Source: DASXKD01 sp963806145
GTDB lineage: Bacteria > Actinomycetota > Actinomycetes > Streptosporangiales > Streptosporangiaceae
DNA: 64,000 bases
NCBI GenBank assembly: GCA_963806145.1
Contig: CAWDXD010000005.1
Span: 124,001 to 188,000 of the forward strand
Direction of reading: 5' to 3'
Shown here: piece by piece, positions 7,687-15,071 of the stretch
Numbering within the stretch: position 1 is the stretch's first letter
Layout of the letters: each line of letters starts with the position of its first letter
The notes under the pieces: model-generated
What the model was told of the DNA's origin: nothing
The model's input: the letters and a program-made list of their open reading frames with translations, nothing else
The model's database searches: none
Program-made: the position numbers and the translations under genes

Positions 7687-8559
7687 TCAGGGACGCTGAA
7701 TTGGGCCGGGGCGCCAGCGCGTGCCCAGCGTGCCCTGTGCCGCCTGCACACCGCTGCGGCCACCGCCCGGGCCGCGCAGCACATAGGCGAAGCCCACGGC
7801 GATCACCGCACCGGCCACCGGCCCGACGAGATAGGCCCACCACGCGGTCCAGTCCCCGAGTACCAGGGCCGGGCCGAGCGAGCGGGCGGGGTTCATCGAC
7901 GCCCCGCTGACCGGCGACCCCCACAGCCCGGCCAGCGCTATGTAACTCCCCACACCGATGGCGGCCAGCGGGCCGATCTGCTGGGCACCGGACGCGGTGC
8001 CCAGGATCACGCTCGCCAGCCCGGTGGTCAGGACCACCTCCCAGAGCATCGCGGTGGTCGCGGAAATGCCCTGACCGGGCAGGGTGAGTCCCGCGCTGCC
8101 CTGCTTGCCGATCATCGCCCAGAGCAGCAGCGTGGCGAGGACCGCGCCGAGGAACTGCGCGACGATGTAGGCGGGAACGCGCTTCCACGGGAAGTCGCCC
8201 CTCAGCGCGAAGGCAATGCTCACCGCGGGGTTGAGGTGCGCGCCGGAGACCGCTCCCATGAACAGGATGACCGCGGCCACCATCAGCGCCGGTGACACGA
8301 CGCGTGCCCCGATGGGCACCGCATCGCCACCGAAGCGCGCGTTGACCATGCCGCCGCCCACGGCGACAAGGACCAGGAAGAAGGTTCCCAGCAGCTCGGA
8401 GAACAGCCGCCGTCCCTCATACCTGTCGTTCCAGAAATCGAACTGACGGGCAACCGAGTTTGGCGTCCCCATGGACCGCAAGGAAATCTCGGCGTGACGG
8501 ACTTCTTCCCTCACTTCTGCGCCTGATGGCGGGACGTGAGCGTCTGGCTGGCTCGTCAT
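7687..8559 (-). CDS. Aquaporin / MIP-family channel
   Basis: 290 aa membrane channel. Both MIP half-repeats carry the NPA signature: HLNPAV in the first half and SMNPAR in the second. The Arg after the second NPA is the selectivity-filter Arg. The N-terminus has a cytosolic extension of about 50 residues before the first helix (LFSELLGTFFLVLVAVGGG). The start at 8559 follows GGAAGGAGCG; the frame is open further upstream but looks non-coding. Water versus glycerol selectivity cannot be decided by eye. Confidence 0.92.
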   Translation of the reverse strand: MTSQPDAHVPPSGAEVREEVRHAEISLRSMGTPNSVARQFDFWNDRYEGRRLFSELLGTFFLVLVAVGGGMVNARFGGDAVPIGARVVSPALMVAAVILFMGAVSGAHLNPAVSIAFALRGDFPWKRVPAYIVAQFLGAVLATLLLWAMIGKQGSAGLTLPGQGISATTAMLWEVVLTTGLASVILGTASGAQQIGPLAAIGVGSYIALAGLWGSPVSGASMNPARSLGPALVLGDWTAWWAYLVGPVAGAVIAVGFAYVLRGPGGGRSGVQAAQGTLGTRWRPGPIQRP

Positions 8560-8763
8560 CCCACGCTCCTTCCCGCTTCGCATGGCGCCGGCGCCTGAGG
8601 CGGCACCTTTATGCGCATCCCGCCGTACCTGGCCAATATCTAACAGTCTCTTGAACCGCTGGTGAACCGCAAAGCCCGGGCGAGATGCGGCGAGCGGGCA
8701 CGGCCGCAATACCACGCACCCGCGCACCTTTACGGCTGAGATGCCCGCAGCCACCATGAGGTG

Positions 8764-9699
8764 ATGAATGACAGGGCACGGCGCCGCCAGGCAAAGACGC
8801 TCAAGCAGGAGCTCCCTTACCCGTACAACCAGGACCTGTCCCAGGTCCTCCGAAATCTCAACCGGCGCACGCCATTCGGCCGCCGCCGCCAGGCCAACGA
8901 CCCGGTGACCGCCGCCTACCTGCTCGCCGCCGCCCGGTTGATCCAGCGCAATCTCGGCCCTGGCGCGAGCCGCCCCCCGGCCGATCCGGAAGACCCCGAC
9001 GCCATTGAGCGGCCGCTGCTGAGCTTCCTGTCACAGCGGGCCGTGGCGGCCGAAGTGGACCACAACCCGCCTCCGTTTCACCGCGTGGGCCGGGTCTCGA
9101 CCATGCGGGAACGATGGCGGCACCAGTCCGGGTTCATCGCCGATGTGCTCCGGTTCGGCCTGTGGGCATGGCACTACCCGGGAGCACACCAAGACGAGGC
9201 GGCCGACGCGAGGGAGGAGGTCATCCGCGGCCCGGACCCGGTGCGGGGTATCCACCGCCTCTGCTACTGGGACGTAACCAGGCTGCTGCGCACACCCATG
9301 TTCCGGCTGGGGCTCGTCGCAGCCGCGCAGGCCGAGGGCGATGCCCTGGTCCGTGAGGCGATATCCGTGCGGCACCAGACGAACGCTCCGCACTGGAAGC
9401 AGTTCTACCAGGAGTTCCTGCAGGCCCGCGGCCTGCGCATGCGGCCAGGGATCAGCCTCGACGAATGCGTCGATCTGCTGGCGGCCGTCGCCGACGGTCT
9501 CGCCGTGCGCGCCCTTGCCGACCCGCAAGCCCCCGTCGTCGATCACGCCCAGCGCCGCTCGCTACTTGGCACGGCCGCCCTCGCCCTGATCGCGGGCTGC
9601 GTAGTGCGCGAGGGCCAAGTCGATGCCGCGCCCCTGGAACAGGTGGTACGCGACATGGCGGGCAAGCTTCCGGCGGCCCCGGGCGCCAGGACGGCCTGA
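8764..9699 (+). CDS. Hypothetical protein, mostly helical
   Basis: 311 aa cytoplasmic protein I do not recognise. It begins with a basic segment (RARRRQAKTLKQELPYPYNQ) and contains a Trp/His-rich middle (RWRHQSGFIADVLRFGLWAWHYPG). The C-terminal part (about residues 220-300) is Ala/Leu-rich and resembles the helical C-terminal half of some TetR-type proteins, but no helix-turn-helix is evident. Starts at GTG 8761 or ATG 8764 are equally possible. It is followed 1 bp later by a small membrane-anchored protein. Confidence 0.6.
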   Translation: MNDRARRRQAKTLKQELPYPYNQDLSQVLRNLNRRTPFGRRRQANDPVTAAYLLAAARLIQRNLGPGASRPPADPEDPDAIERPLLSFLSQRAVAAEVDHNPPPFHRVGRVSTMRERWRHQSGFIADVLRFGLWAWHYPGAHQDEAADAREEVIRGPDPVRGIHRLCYWDVTRLLRTPMFRLGLVAAAQAEGDALVREAISVRHQTNAPHWKQFYQEFLQARGLRMRPGISLDECVDLLAAVADGLAVRALADPQAPVVDHAQRRSLLGTAALALIAGCVVREGQVDAAPLEQVVRDMAGKLPAAPGARTA

Positions 9700-9700
9700 G

Positions 9701-9997
9701 ATGGAGGTCGTCGCCGGGCTTGCCGGGCTGCTGATCGGCGCGGCCGCAGCCTGGGTGCTCGCACGGTGCCGCGCGGCAGCGGACGTGAGCCGCCTCCGGG
9801 CGCACCATGCGGCACGGATCGGCTACTGGCAGGACGAGGCCGAACGGGCCAAGGCTAGCGCCGCCCGGGCCGGTGAGCGGGCCGCAACCTGGGCGGCGGG
9901 CTACCAGCAGGGCCGGGAAGACGTCCTGTCCCTGGCCCGCGCTTTTTCGGAACCAAATGGCGGGAATGGCTTGACATCCGGCTTGACCCGTTCTTGA
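9701..9997 (+). CDS. Small membrane-anchored coiled-coil protein
   Basis: 98 aa. One N-terminal transmembrane helix (VVAGLAGLLIGAAAAWVLA) is followed by an Arg/Ala/Glu-rich helical segment and a Gly/Ser-rich tail. Function unknown. The ATG is 1 bp after the preceding stop, so the two are probably translated together. The promoter of the following peptidase gene lies inside its 3' end. Confidence 0.55.
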   Translation: MEVVAGLAGLLIGAAAAWVLARCRAAADVSRLRAHHAARIGYWQDEAERAKASAARAGERAATWAAGYQQGREDVLSLARAFSEPNGGNGLTSGLTRS

Positions 9998-10005
9998 TTC
10001 AGGAC
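9971..10005 (+). promoter_or_regulatory. Promoter for a leaderless peptidase mRNA
   Basis: TTGACA (9971-9976), 17-bp spacer, TTGATT (9994-9999), then 6 bp to the ATG at 10006. No convincing Shine-Dalgarno sequence. Same geometry as the promoters at 3366 and 27928. Confidence 0.5.
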
Positions 10006-11454
10006 ATGGAGAACACTGACGCCACTGGCTCAAAAGGCCCAAGCCGCCGCCTGTTCCTGTCCGCCTCCGCCGTCGCCGCCGCCACCGTGCCCCTGGTCTC
10101 GCAGGCCACCGCGGCCAGTGCGGCATCGGACGGTACCCGTTCGAGCCTGACCCACCGGGGACGGCCCGACCCGGGCCTGCTGGCCCTGCTGAGCCAGATC
10201 GACCCGAACCGCATCCAGGCCACCATCGAGACGCTGGTCTCGTTCGGCACCAGGCACACCGCATCGAGCCAGACCGACCCGAACCGGGGCATCGGCGCGG
10301 CCATCGCCTATGTGACCGAGCAAATGAACGCCTTCGCCGCCGTCCCCGGCAGCAACATGACCGTGCAGCAGCAGACGTTCACGCAGCCGGTCTCCAGCAA
10401 TATCCCCGTGCCAACCCAGATCACCAACGTCATCGCCACGATTCCGGGGACGGCGTCCCCCGAGCGGTTCTACGTGATCACCGGGCACCTGGATTCCCGG
10501 TGTACCGACGTAACGGACTTCACCAGCGACGCACCCGGTGCCGACGACGACGGCTCCGGCGTCGCGATCGTGCTCGAACTCGCCCGGCTGTTCGCCACCC
10601 ACCAGTTCCCCGGCACCATCATCCTCGCCACCGTCGACGGGGAGGAGCAGGGACTCTACGGCTCGACCTTCATGGCCAACCAGATGGCGGCGGCCGGCAA
10701 TGACGTCCAGGGCATGTTCAGCAACGACATCGTCGGCACCGGCAATGCCCATGACGGCACCCGGCCCGACCCGTTCACGCTGCGGATGTTCCTGGAGGGC
10801 GTCCCGACCAGCGCGTCCCAGAGCGATATCCAGCTCATCCAGACGGTCGGCGGCGAGAACGACGGGAAATCCCGTCAGCTCGGCCGGTTCGTCGCCGAGG
10901 TGGCGCCGTTCTGGCTGACGAACATGAACATCCGGCTGATCTGGCGGCGCGACCGGTACCTGCGCGGCACCGACTCCCTTTCGTTCCAGGGCCACGGCTA
11001 CGCCGCGGCCAGGCTCACCGAGCCCAGGGAGAACTTCGGCCACGAGCACCAGAACGTCCAGGTGGTCAACGGCGTGCAGCTCGGTGACCTGATCCAGTAC
11101 GTGGACTTCAACTATGTCGCCCGGGTCGCGAAGGTGAACGCGGCCGCGCTGTGGGCGCTGGCCTCCTCACCCAGTACGCCCAGTGGTGTGCAGATCCACA
11201 CGACGCCGCCGGTCGGCTTCCCCGGCACCAACCTCACCACGCTCACCTGGAACGCCAACCCAGAATCCAACCTGACCGGGTATGAGGTCGTGATGCGGGA
11301 GACCACGTCACCGGACTGGACATCGGCGATCCCCGTCGGCAACGTCACCTCGGTCACACTCAACATCTCCAAGGACAACGTGCAGTTCGGCCTGCGCGCC
11401 GTGGACAGCAACTCCAACCGCAGCCCGGTCGCCTTCCCGGTGACGGTGGCCTAG
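10006..11454 (+). CDS. Secreted M28-family zinc aminopeptidase
   Basis: 482 aa exported metallopeptidase. A twin-arginine-type signal (SRRLFLSAS, hydrophobic run, Ala-rich cleavage region to about residue 40) begins the protein. Metal ligands of M28 enzymes are visible: His161 (GHLDS), Asp near 181 (ADDDGSG), Glu213/Glu214 (DGEEQG), Asp241 (SNDIVG) and a C-terminal His (346 or 348, FGHEHQ). A fibronectin-III-like domain occupies the last ~90 residues. It should release N-terminal residues from extracellular peptides. In-frame TTG at 9994 is less likely than ATG 10006. Confidence 0.9.
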   Translation: MENTDATGSKGPSRRLFLSASAVAAATVPLVSQATAASAASDGTRSSLTHRGRPDPGLLALLSQIDPNRIQATIETLVSFGTRHTASSQTDPNRGIGAAIAYVTEQMNAFAAVPGSNMTVQQQTFTQPVSSNIPVPTQITNVIATIPGTASPERFYVITGHLDSRCTDVTDFTSDAPGADDDGSGVAIVLELARLFATHQFPGTIILATVDGEEQGLYGSTFMANQMAAAGNDVQGMFSNDIVGTGNAHDGTRPDPFTLRMFLEGVPTSASQSDIQLIQTVGGENDGKSRQLGRFVAEVAPFWLTNMNIRLIWRRDRYLRGTDSLSFQGHGYAAARLTEPRENFGHEHQNVQVVNGVQLGDLIQYVDFNYVARVAKVNAAALWALASSPSTPSGVQIHTTPPVGFPGTNLTTLTWNANPESNLTGYEVVMRETTSPDWTSAIPVGNVTSVTLNISKDNVQFGLRAVDSNSNRSPVAFPVTVA

Positions 11455-11458
11455 CGGC

Positions 11459-12217
11459 TCAGCCGAGGCGGCCCTCGGCGGCGGCCGCCTCGGCGTCCCG
11501 GAGATTCTGCTCGGCGTGCGTGATGCGCCAGGGCAGCAGGCCTGCGTCATGGGCCAGCGGCACCGCGCGGCGCAGCACGTCGAGGGCATGCGAGAAGTTC
11601 CCTGCGGCCATCTCCGCCTCGCCCAGTGCGACGAGAGCGCTGGGGATCCTCCGTGGATCTCCCAGCCTCTCGCGCAGGGCGAGCGAATGGCCCAGTTGCC
11701 GCACTGCCTCGCGCGGGCGGACGTCCTCCACAAGGTAGTAGAACCCGACGTGCCGGTGGATCTCCGAGCGCCCGTACAGGTCGCCGCTTTCCTCCAGGGC
11801 CTCGGCCAGGCCGAACGCCTGCCAGAAGTACCGCATCGCGGCGTCCCAGTCCCGGCGCAGCACCTGCAGCACCAGGCCCACGCCGAATAGTGCCCGCGCG
11901 GTGCCGGCTGTGTCGCCAGCCTCCCGAGACAGGGCCAGCGCCCGGCGCATCAGGTCGTCTTCGGCGCCGATGCCGGCATCGGCCGGGACCTGCCCGCCGA
12001 CCAGCGCGGCGATATTGCGGTAGTGGTGCATCATGCCCAGGCCACCGACCGCCCGGGCCTCAGCCTCCAGGTCGCCGTCGCGCGTGGCCACGGCCTGCGC
12101 CTCGCCGAACAGCCGCTCGGCGGCGGTGAACTCCCCGGTGCAAAATGCGGCGTGGGTCAGCGCCTCGTCGGCTGCCACGAACAGATCAGGAGCCGTCCGG
12201 CCCGGCCCGGTCGTCAT
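11459..12217 (-). CDS. Tetratricopeptide-repeat protein
   Basis: 252 aa soluble helical protein. Several 34-residue-like repeats are visible, for example AARALFGVGLVLQVLRRDWDAA, VGFYYLVEDVRPREAVRQL and LVALGEAEMAAGNFSHALDV, typical of TPR scaffolds. It looks like the C-terminal TPR portion of larger actinobacterial regulators but carries no DNA-binding or ATPase domain here. ATG 12217 is the first start giving protein-like sequence; an upstream in-frame extension reads as non-coding. Role unknown. Confidence 0.7.
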   Translation of the reverse strand: MTTGPGRTAPDLFVAADEALTHAAFCTGEFTAAERLFGEAQAVATRDGDLEAEARAVGGLGMMHHYRNIAALVGGQVPADAGIGAEDDLMRRALALSREAGDTAGTARALFGVGLVLQVLRRDWDAAMRYFWQAFGLAEALEESGDLYGRSEIHRHVGFYYLVEDVRPREAVRQLGHSLALRERLGDPRRIPSALVALGEAEMAAGNFSHALDVLRRAVPLAHDAGLLPWRITHAEQNLRDAEAAAAEGRLG

Positions 12218-12260
12218 GGGCGACAGCGTATTCCAGCCCGCCGCCAGGCCCGGTGACGGA

Positions 12261-13037
12261 TCAGTCCGGCCGGGCCGGCAGCAGGTCGAAGTCCCGTTCG
12301 GCGTAGAGCCGGTGCTCCCACTCCTCGCTGAGGATGGCCTGCAGGCAGCGGCGTACCGGGAAGCTCTCCGGCCCGGGATAGCCCGGCTCGGTGACCGGTA
12401 CCGTCCGGCCGGCCAGCTTGGCGTCGGTGAGGCCGGCGAGCACCTCGCGGACGGTGGCCATGCGGTCCGCGCGCAGGGCGAGCGCCTGGTCCAGCGACGG
12501 CCGCGCGTCGCGGTCGCGCGGGACGCTGGGCTCACTGGGCATCTCGTCGTGGGGCAGGTCCAGCGGGTCCCAGGGCGACGGATCCCCAAGGATTGCGCGC
12601 TTCACCCAGGCGTCCGTGGCGAAGACGAGATGGCGCAGCGTCTCGATGAAGGACCACTCGCCGTCGACCCGCTCATGCAGCAGTTCCGGATCCATCCCCC
12701 GGGCCCGCGCCACGGTCCGCTGCCAGAGCCGCTCAAGGATGTCCCAGGCTTCGCGGAACCCGTCGGCATCCGCCGGCCTCATCTTGGCCCGGTCCGGGTA
12801 GCGGCGGTCTAGTTCCGCCTCCACCAAGGGCGCGACGTCGACGCCGTTGACCCGCAGGCCGCTGATTTCGCCGCTGATGTCCACATCGACCAGGGCGGCG
12901 CCGCGGATCCTGGCCCCGGTCAGGTCCACCAGGCGGAAGTCGGCCCCGGCGAGGTCGACATCGTGGAACCGGGCGCCGGTCAGGTACACGTCCTCAAACA
13001 CCGAACCAGCCAGGTTCTGGTTGATGAAGTCGGTCAC
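12261..13037 (-). CDS. Pentapeptide-repeat / DinB fusion protein
   Basis: 258 aa. Residues about 1-65 carry pentapeptide repeats of the A(D/N)LxX type (NLAGSVFEDVYLTGARFHDV, then DLAGADFRLVDLTGARIRG). The rest is a DinB/YfiT-like four-helix domain with His residues on helices (LRHLVF, EEWEHRLYAERD) that usually bind a divalent metal and assist thiol transfer or hydrolase chemistry. The GTG start at 13037 is chosen because the repeats begin right after it. It is divergent from the acylphosphatase gene 60 bp away. Confidence 0.8.
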   Translation of the reverse strand: MTDFINQNLAGSVFEDVYLTGARFHDVDLAGADFRLVDLTGARIRGAALVDVDISGEISGLRVNGVDVAPLVEAELDRRYPDRAKMRPADADGFREAWDILERLWQRTVARARGMDPELLHERVDGEWSFIETLRHLVFATDAWVKRAILGDPSPWDPLDLPHDEMPSEPSVPRDRDARPSLDQALALRADRMATVREVLAGLTDAKLAGRTVPVTEPGYPGPESFPVRRCLQAILSEEWEHRLYAERDFDLLPARPD

Positions 13038-13097
13038 CCGGCCAGCCTTGCAGGAAACTCGCGCATCCGCCGCGGCGGAGCGCCGTAGCGTCAGCAT

Positions 13098-13364
13098 GTG
13101 GTCCGCTATCGGGTGCTGATCTCCGGCTTGGTCCAGGGTGTCAACTTCCGCGCTGCCTGTCAGCGGATGGCCTGGCAACACGATGTGACCGGGTGGGTGC
13201 GCAACCTGGACGACGGCCGGGTCGAAGCCGTCTTCGAGGGCCCCGCCGGCGACGTGGAGTACCTGGTGGACTGGGCACGGCATGGCCCGCGCCTGGCCGT
13301 GGTGGCAGCCGTCGCGGTGCAGGCCGAGCATCCGGAGGGCCTCGCCAGCTTCGTGGTCAGGTAG
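13098..13364 (+). CDS. acyP: Acylphosphatase
   Basis: 88 aa, the normal size for this ferredoxin-like-fold enzyme that hydrolyses acyl phosphates. The active-site loop GLVQGVNFR carries the phosphate-binding Arg, and GWVRNLDDGRVE carries the catalytic Asn and family signature. The C-terminus ends F-V-V-R, as expected for the last strand. GTG start at 13098. Monocistronic; cytoplasmic. Confidence 0.93.
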   Translation: MVRYRVLISGLVQGVNFRAACQRMAWQHDVTGWVRNLDDGRVEAVFEGPAGDVEYLVDWARHGPRLAVVAAVAVQAEHPEGLASFVVR

Positions 13365-13386
13365 CCCGCGCCGCCGGCCGCCGGGG

Positions 13387-14877
13387 TCAGCCGGGGAGCC
13401 CCATCGCATACACCAGGCTGCGCCCGCTGACGTTGTCATCGGAGGCCATGAACACCTTGCCCCCGGCGACGGCCAGCGGCGCCCCCAGGTAGTTCTGATC
13501 GGTGCTGAGCTCCAGGAACGAGATCGGGTTGCAGATCGCTGCGCCGCAGCCAGCGGCCTTGAAGGCGTACAGCCCCGCGTCGGGGGTGTTCTGCGGGGTG
13601 GCGCTCGCGGGTCCCTTGCCAACGAACACCACTCCGTTGACCACTGACGGCGGCGAGGCGAACCCCGACGTGAAGTTGATTCCGGTCCACAGCGGTTCGC
13701 ACCGCGGCTTGCCGCACCCAGCGGCGGAATAGGCCGCCACGACGCCGATGGTGTTCGGGTCGGGCGAGGCCTGGGTGGTGGCGAACACCATGTTTCCGGA
13801 GACCGCGGGCGCGCCCTCGGCGCCCCCGTCCCCGGTGTCGTAGGTCCGCAGCGGCTTGCAGGTCTTCGCACCGCACCCGGTGGCGCGGAACGCCATCAGG
13901 TGGAAGTTGGTGTTGACCCCGTTCCCGAACAGCGTTCCCGAGGTGGTGTAGACGGTCGTCGCGGTGAGCGCCGGCGCGGCAGTAGACCCGGCCGGCCCTC
14001 CGATCGAGGCCGTCCAGGACGGCGGGCAGTCCGGCTTTCCGCAGCCCGCCGCGGGGAAGACCAGCAGGCGGCCGGTGAACAGGTTCGGCGTGTCGAGGAA
14101 GGTGGTCACGTAGACGAAGCCGTTGCCGACCGCCGGTGCGCCGATCAGTTCGGTCTTGAATGCGTGACCCACCCACAGCGGCGCGCATACCGCCGCACCG
14201 CAGCCAGCGGCCTTGAATGCGTACAGGTGACCGTGGAAGTCCCCGACGTACGCCACGCCGCCGGCGACGGCGACCGAGGAGTCGACCACCGGATCCAGCA
14301 GATGGGCCTTCCAGGTCGGCGCGCACACGGCGGCGCCGCAGCCGGCGGCCGGGAAGGCGTAGAGGAAGTGATCGGCTGAGGCAATGAACACCAGGCCACC
14401 GGCCACCGCCGGGGTGCTGGTGAAGTCGTCGGCAGCCTTTCCCTGCCACATGGGCTGGCAGGACGGCTGGCCGCAGCCGCTGGCCGGGTAGGCGTTCAGG
14501 TTCCCGTCGAAGCCGCCCTGGTAGAGGACCCCGCCGGCGACCGCGGGGCCGCCTTCGGTGCCGGTGTTGCTGCCGAAGTCGGCAGTGAACAGGGTGCGCA
14601 TGCCGCCGACGTTGCCCGTGTTGAAGGCCTTCTCAGCGGGATTGGTGTTGAGGTGGCGGGGGGACTGGCCGAACTGCGGCCACTGGCTCGCATCGGTTCC
14701 GGCCGCCCGGGCCGGCGCCGCCGTGCCCGGCCCGGCAGGCGCCATCGCGACCGCCCCCGCAGCCCCGGCAGGTGCCACCGCGGCCGCCCCGGCCGGTGCC
14801 ACCGCGGCCACCAGGATGAGCGGCACGGCCAGCCCGGCCGACCAGGCCAGGGTGATCAGTCTCGACGTCAACCGCAT
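13387..14877 (-). CDS. Secreted PQQ/quinoprotein-like beta-propeller with seven Cys-paired blades
   Basis: 496 aa. A signal peptide covers about residues 1-32 (MRLTSRLITLAWSAGLAVPL, then Ala-rich), followed by an Ala/Pro/Gly linker to about 60. The rest is a propeller of repeats such as TPAVAGGLVFIASADHFLYA. Each of the seven repeats ends in A-x-G-C-G-x3-C-x-P, with Cys pairs at 135/140, 180/185, 226/231, 279/284, 335/340, 388/393 and 444/449. One C-x4-C pair per blade suggests a disulfide staple in each. No catalytic residues are recognisable; a binding role outside the cell is likely. Confidence 0.8.
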   Translation of the reverse strand: MRLTSRLITLAWSAGLAVPLILVAAVAPAGAAAVAPAGAAGAVAMAPAGPGTAAPARAAGTDASQWPQFGQSPRHLNTNPAEKAFNTGNVGGMRTLFTADFGSNTGTEGGPAVAGGVLYQGGFDGNLNAYPASGCGQPSCQPMWQGKAADDFTSTPAVAGGLVFIASADHFLYAFPAAGCGAAVCAPTWKAHLLDPVVDSSVAVAGGVAYVGDFHGHLYAFKAAGCGAAVCAPLWVGHAFKTELIGAPAVGNGFVYVTTFLDTPNLFTGRLLVFPAAGCGKPDCPPSWTASIGGPAGSTAAPALTATTVYTTSGTLFGNGVNTNFHLMAFRATGCGAKTCKPLRTYDTGDGGAEGAPAVSGNMVFATTQASPDPNTIGVVAAYSAAGCGKPRCEPLWTGINFTSGFASPPSVVNGVVFVGKGPASATPQNTPDAGLYAFKAAGCGAAICNPISFLELSTDQNYLGAPLAVAGGKVFMASDDNVSGRSLVYAMGLPG

Positions 14878-15071
14878 GTCCCCTCCCGGCGCTGCCTACT
14901 CAGGGCACGGCCAGGAGGGATCCCCGGTTCAATGCCTGGCAAAGCAATGACCAAGCCACGGCCATTATCGTCGGCCCGGACGGGCCGGGCTCTGCTGGCC
15001 AGGGGGAGCGACCTCCCGGAACCCCCCGGCGGCCGGGCGCCGAGTCCCGGCCGGCGCGAATGCCTGAATGC

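Noticed and set aside
14972..14987. CGGCCC-GGAC-GGGCCG hairpin
   Set aside because: Possible terminator for the LuxR-type gene, but such 6-bp GC hairpins occur often by chance at this base composition.
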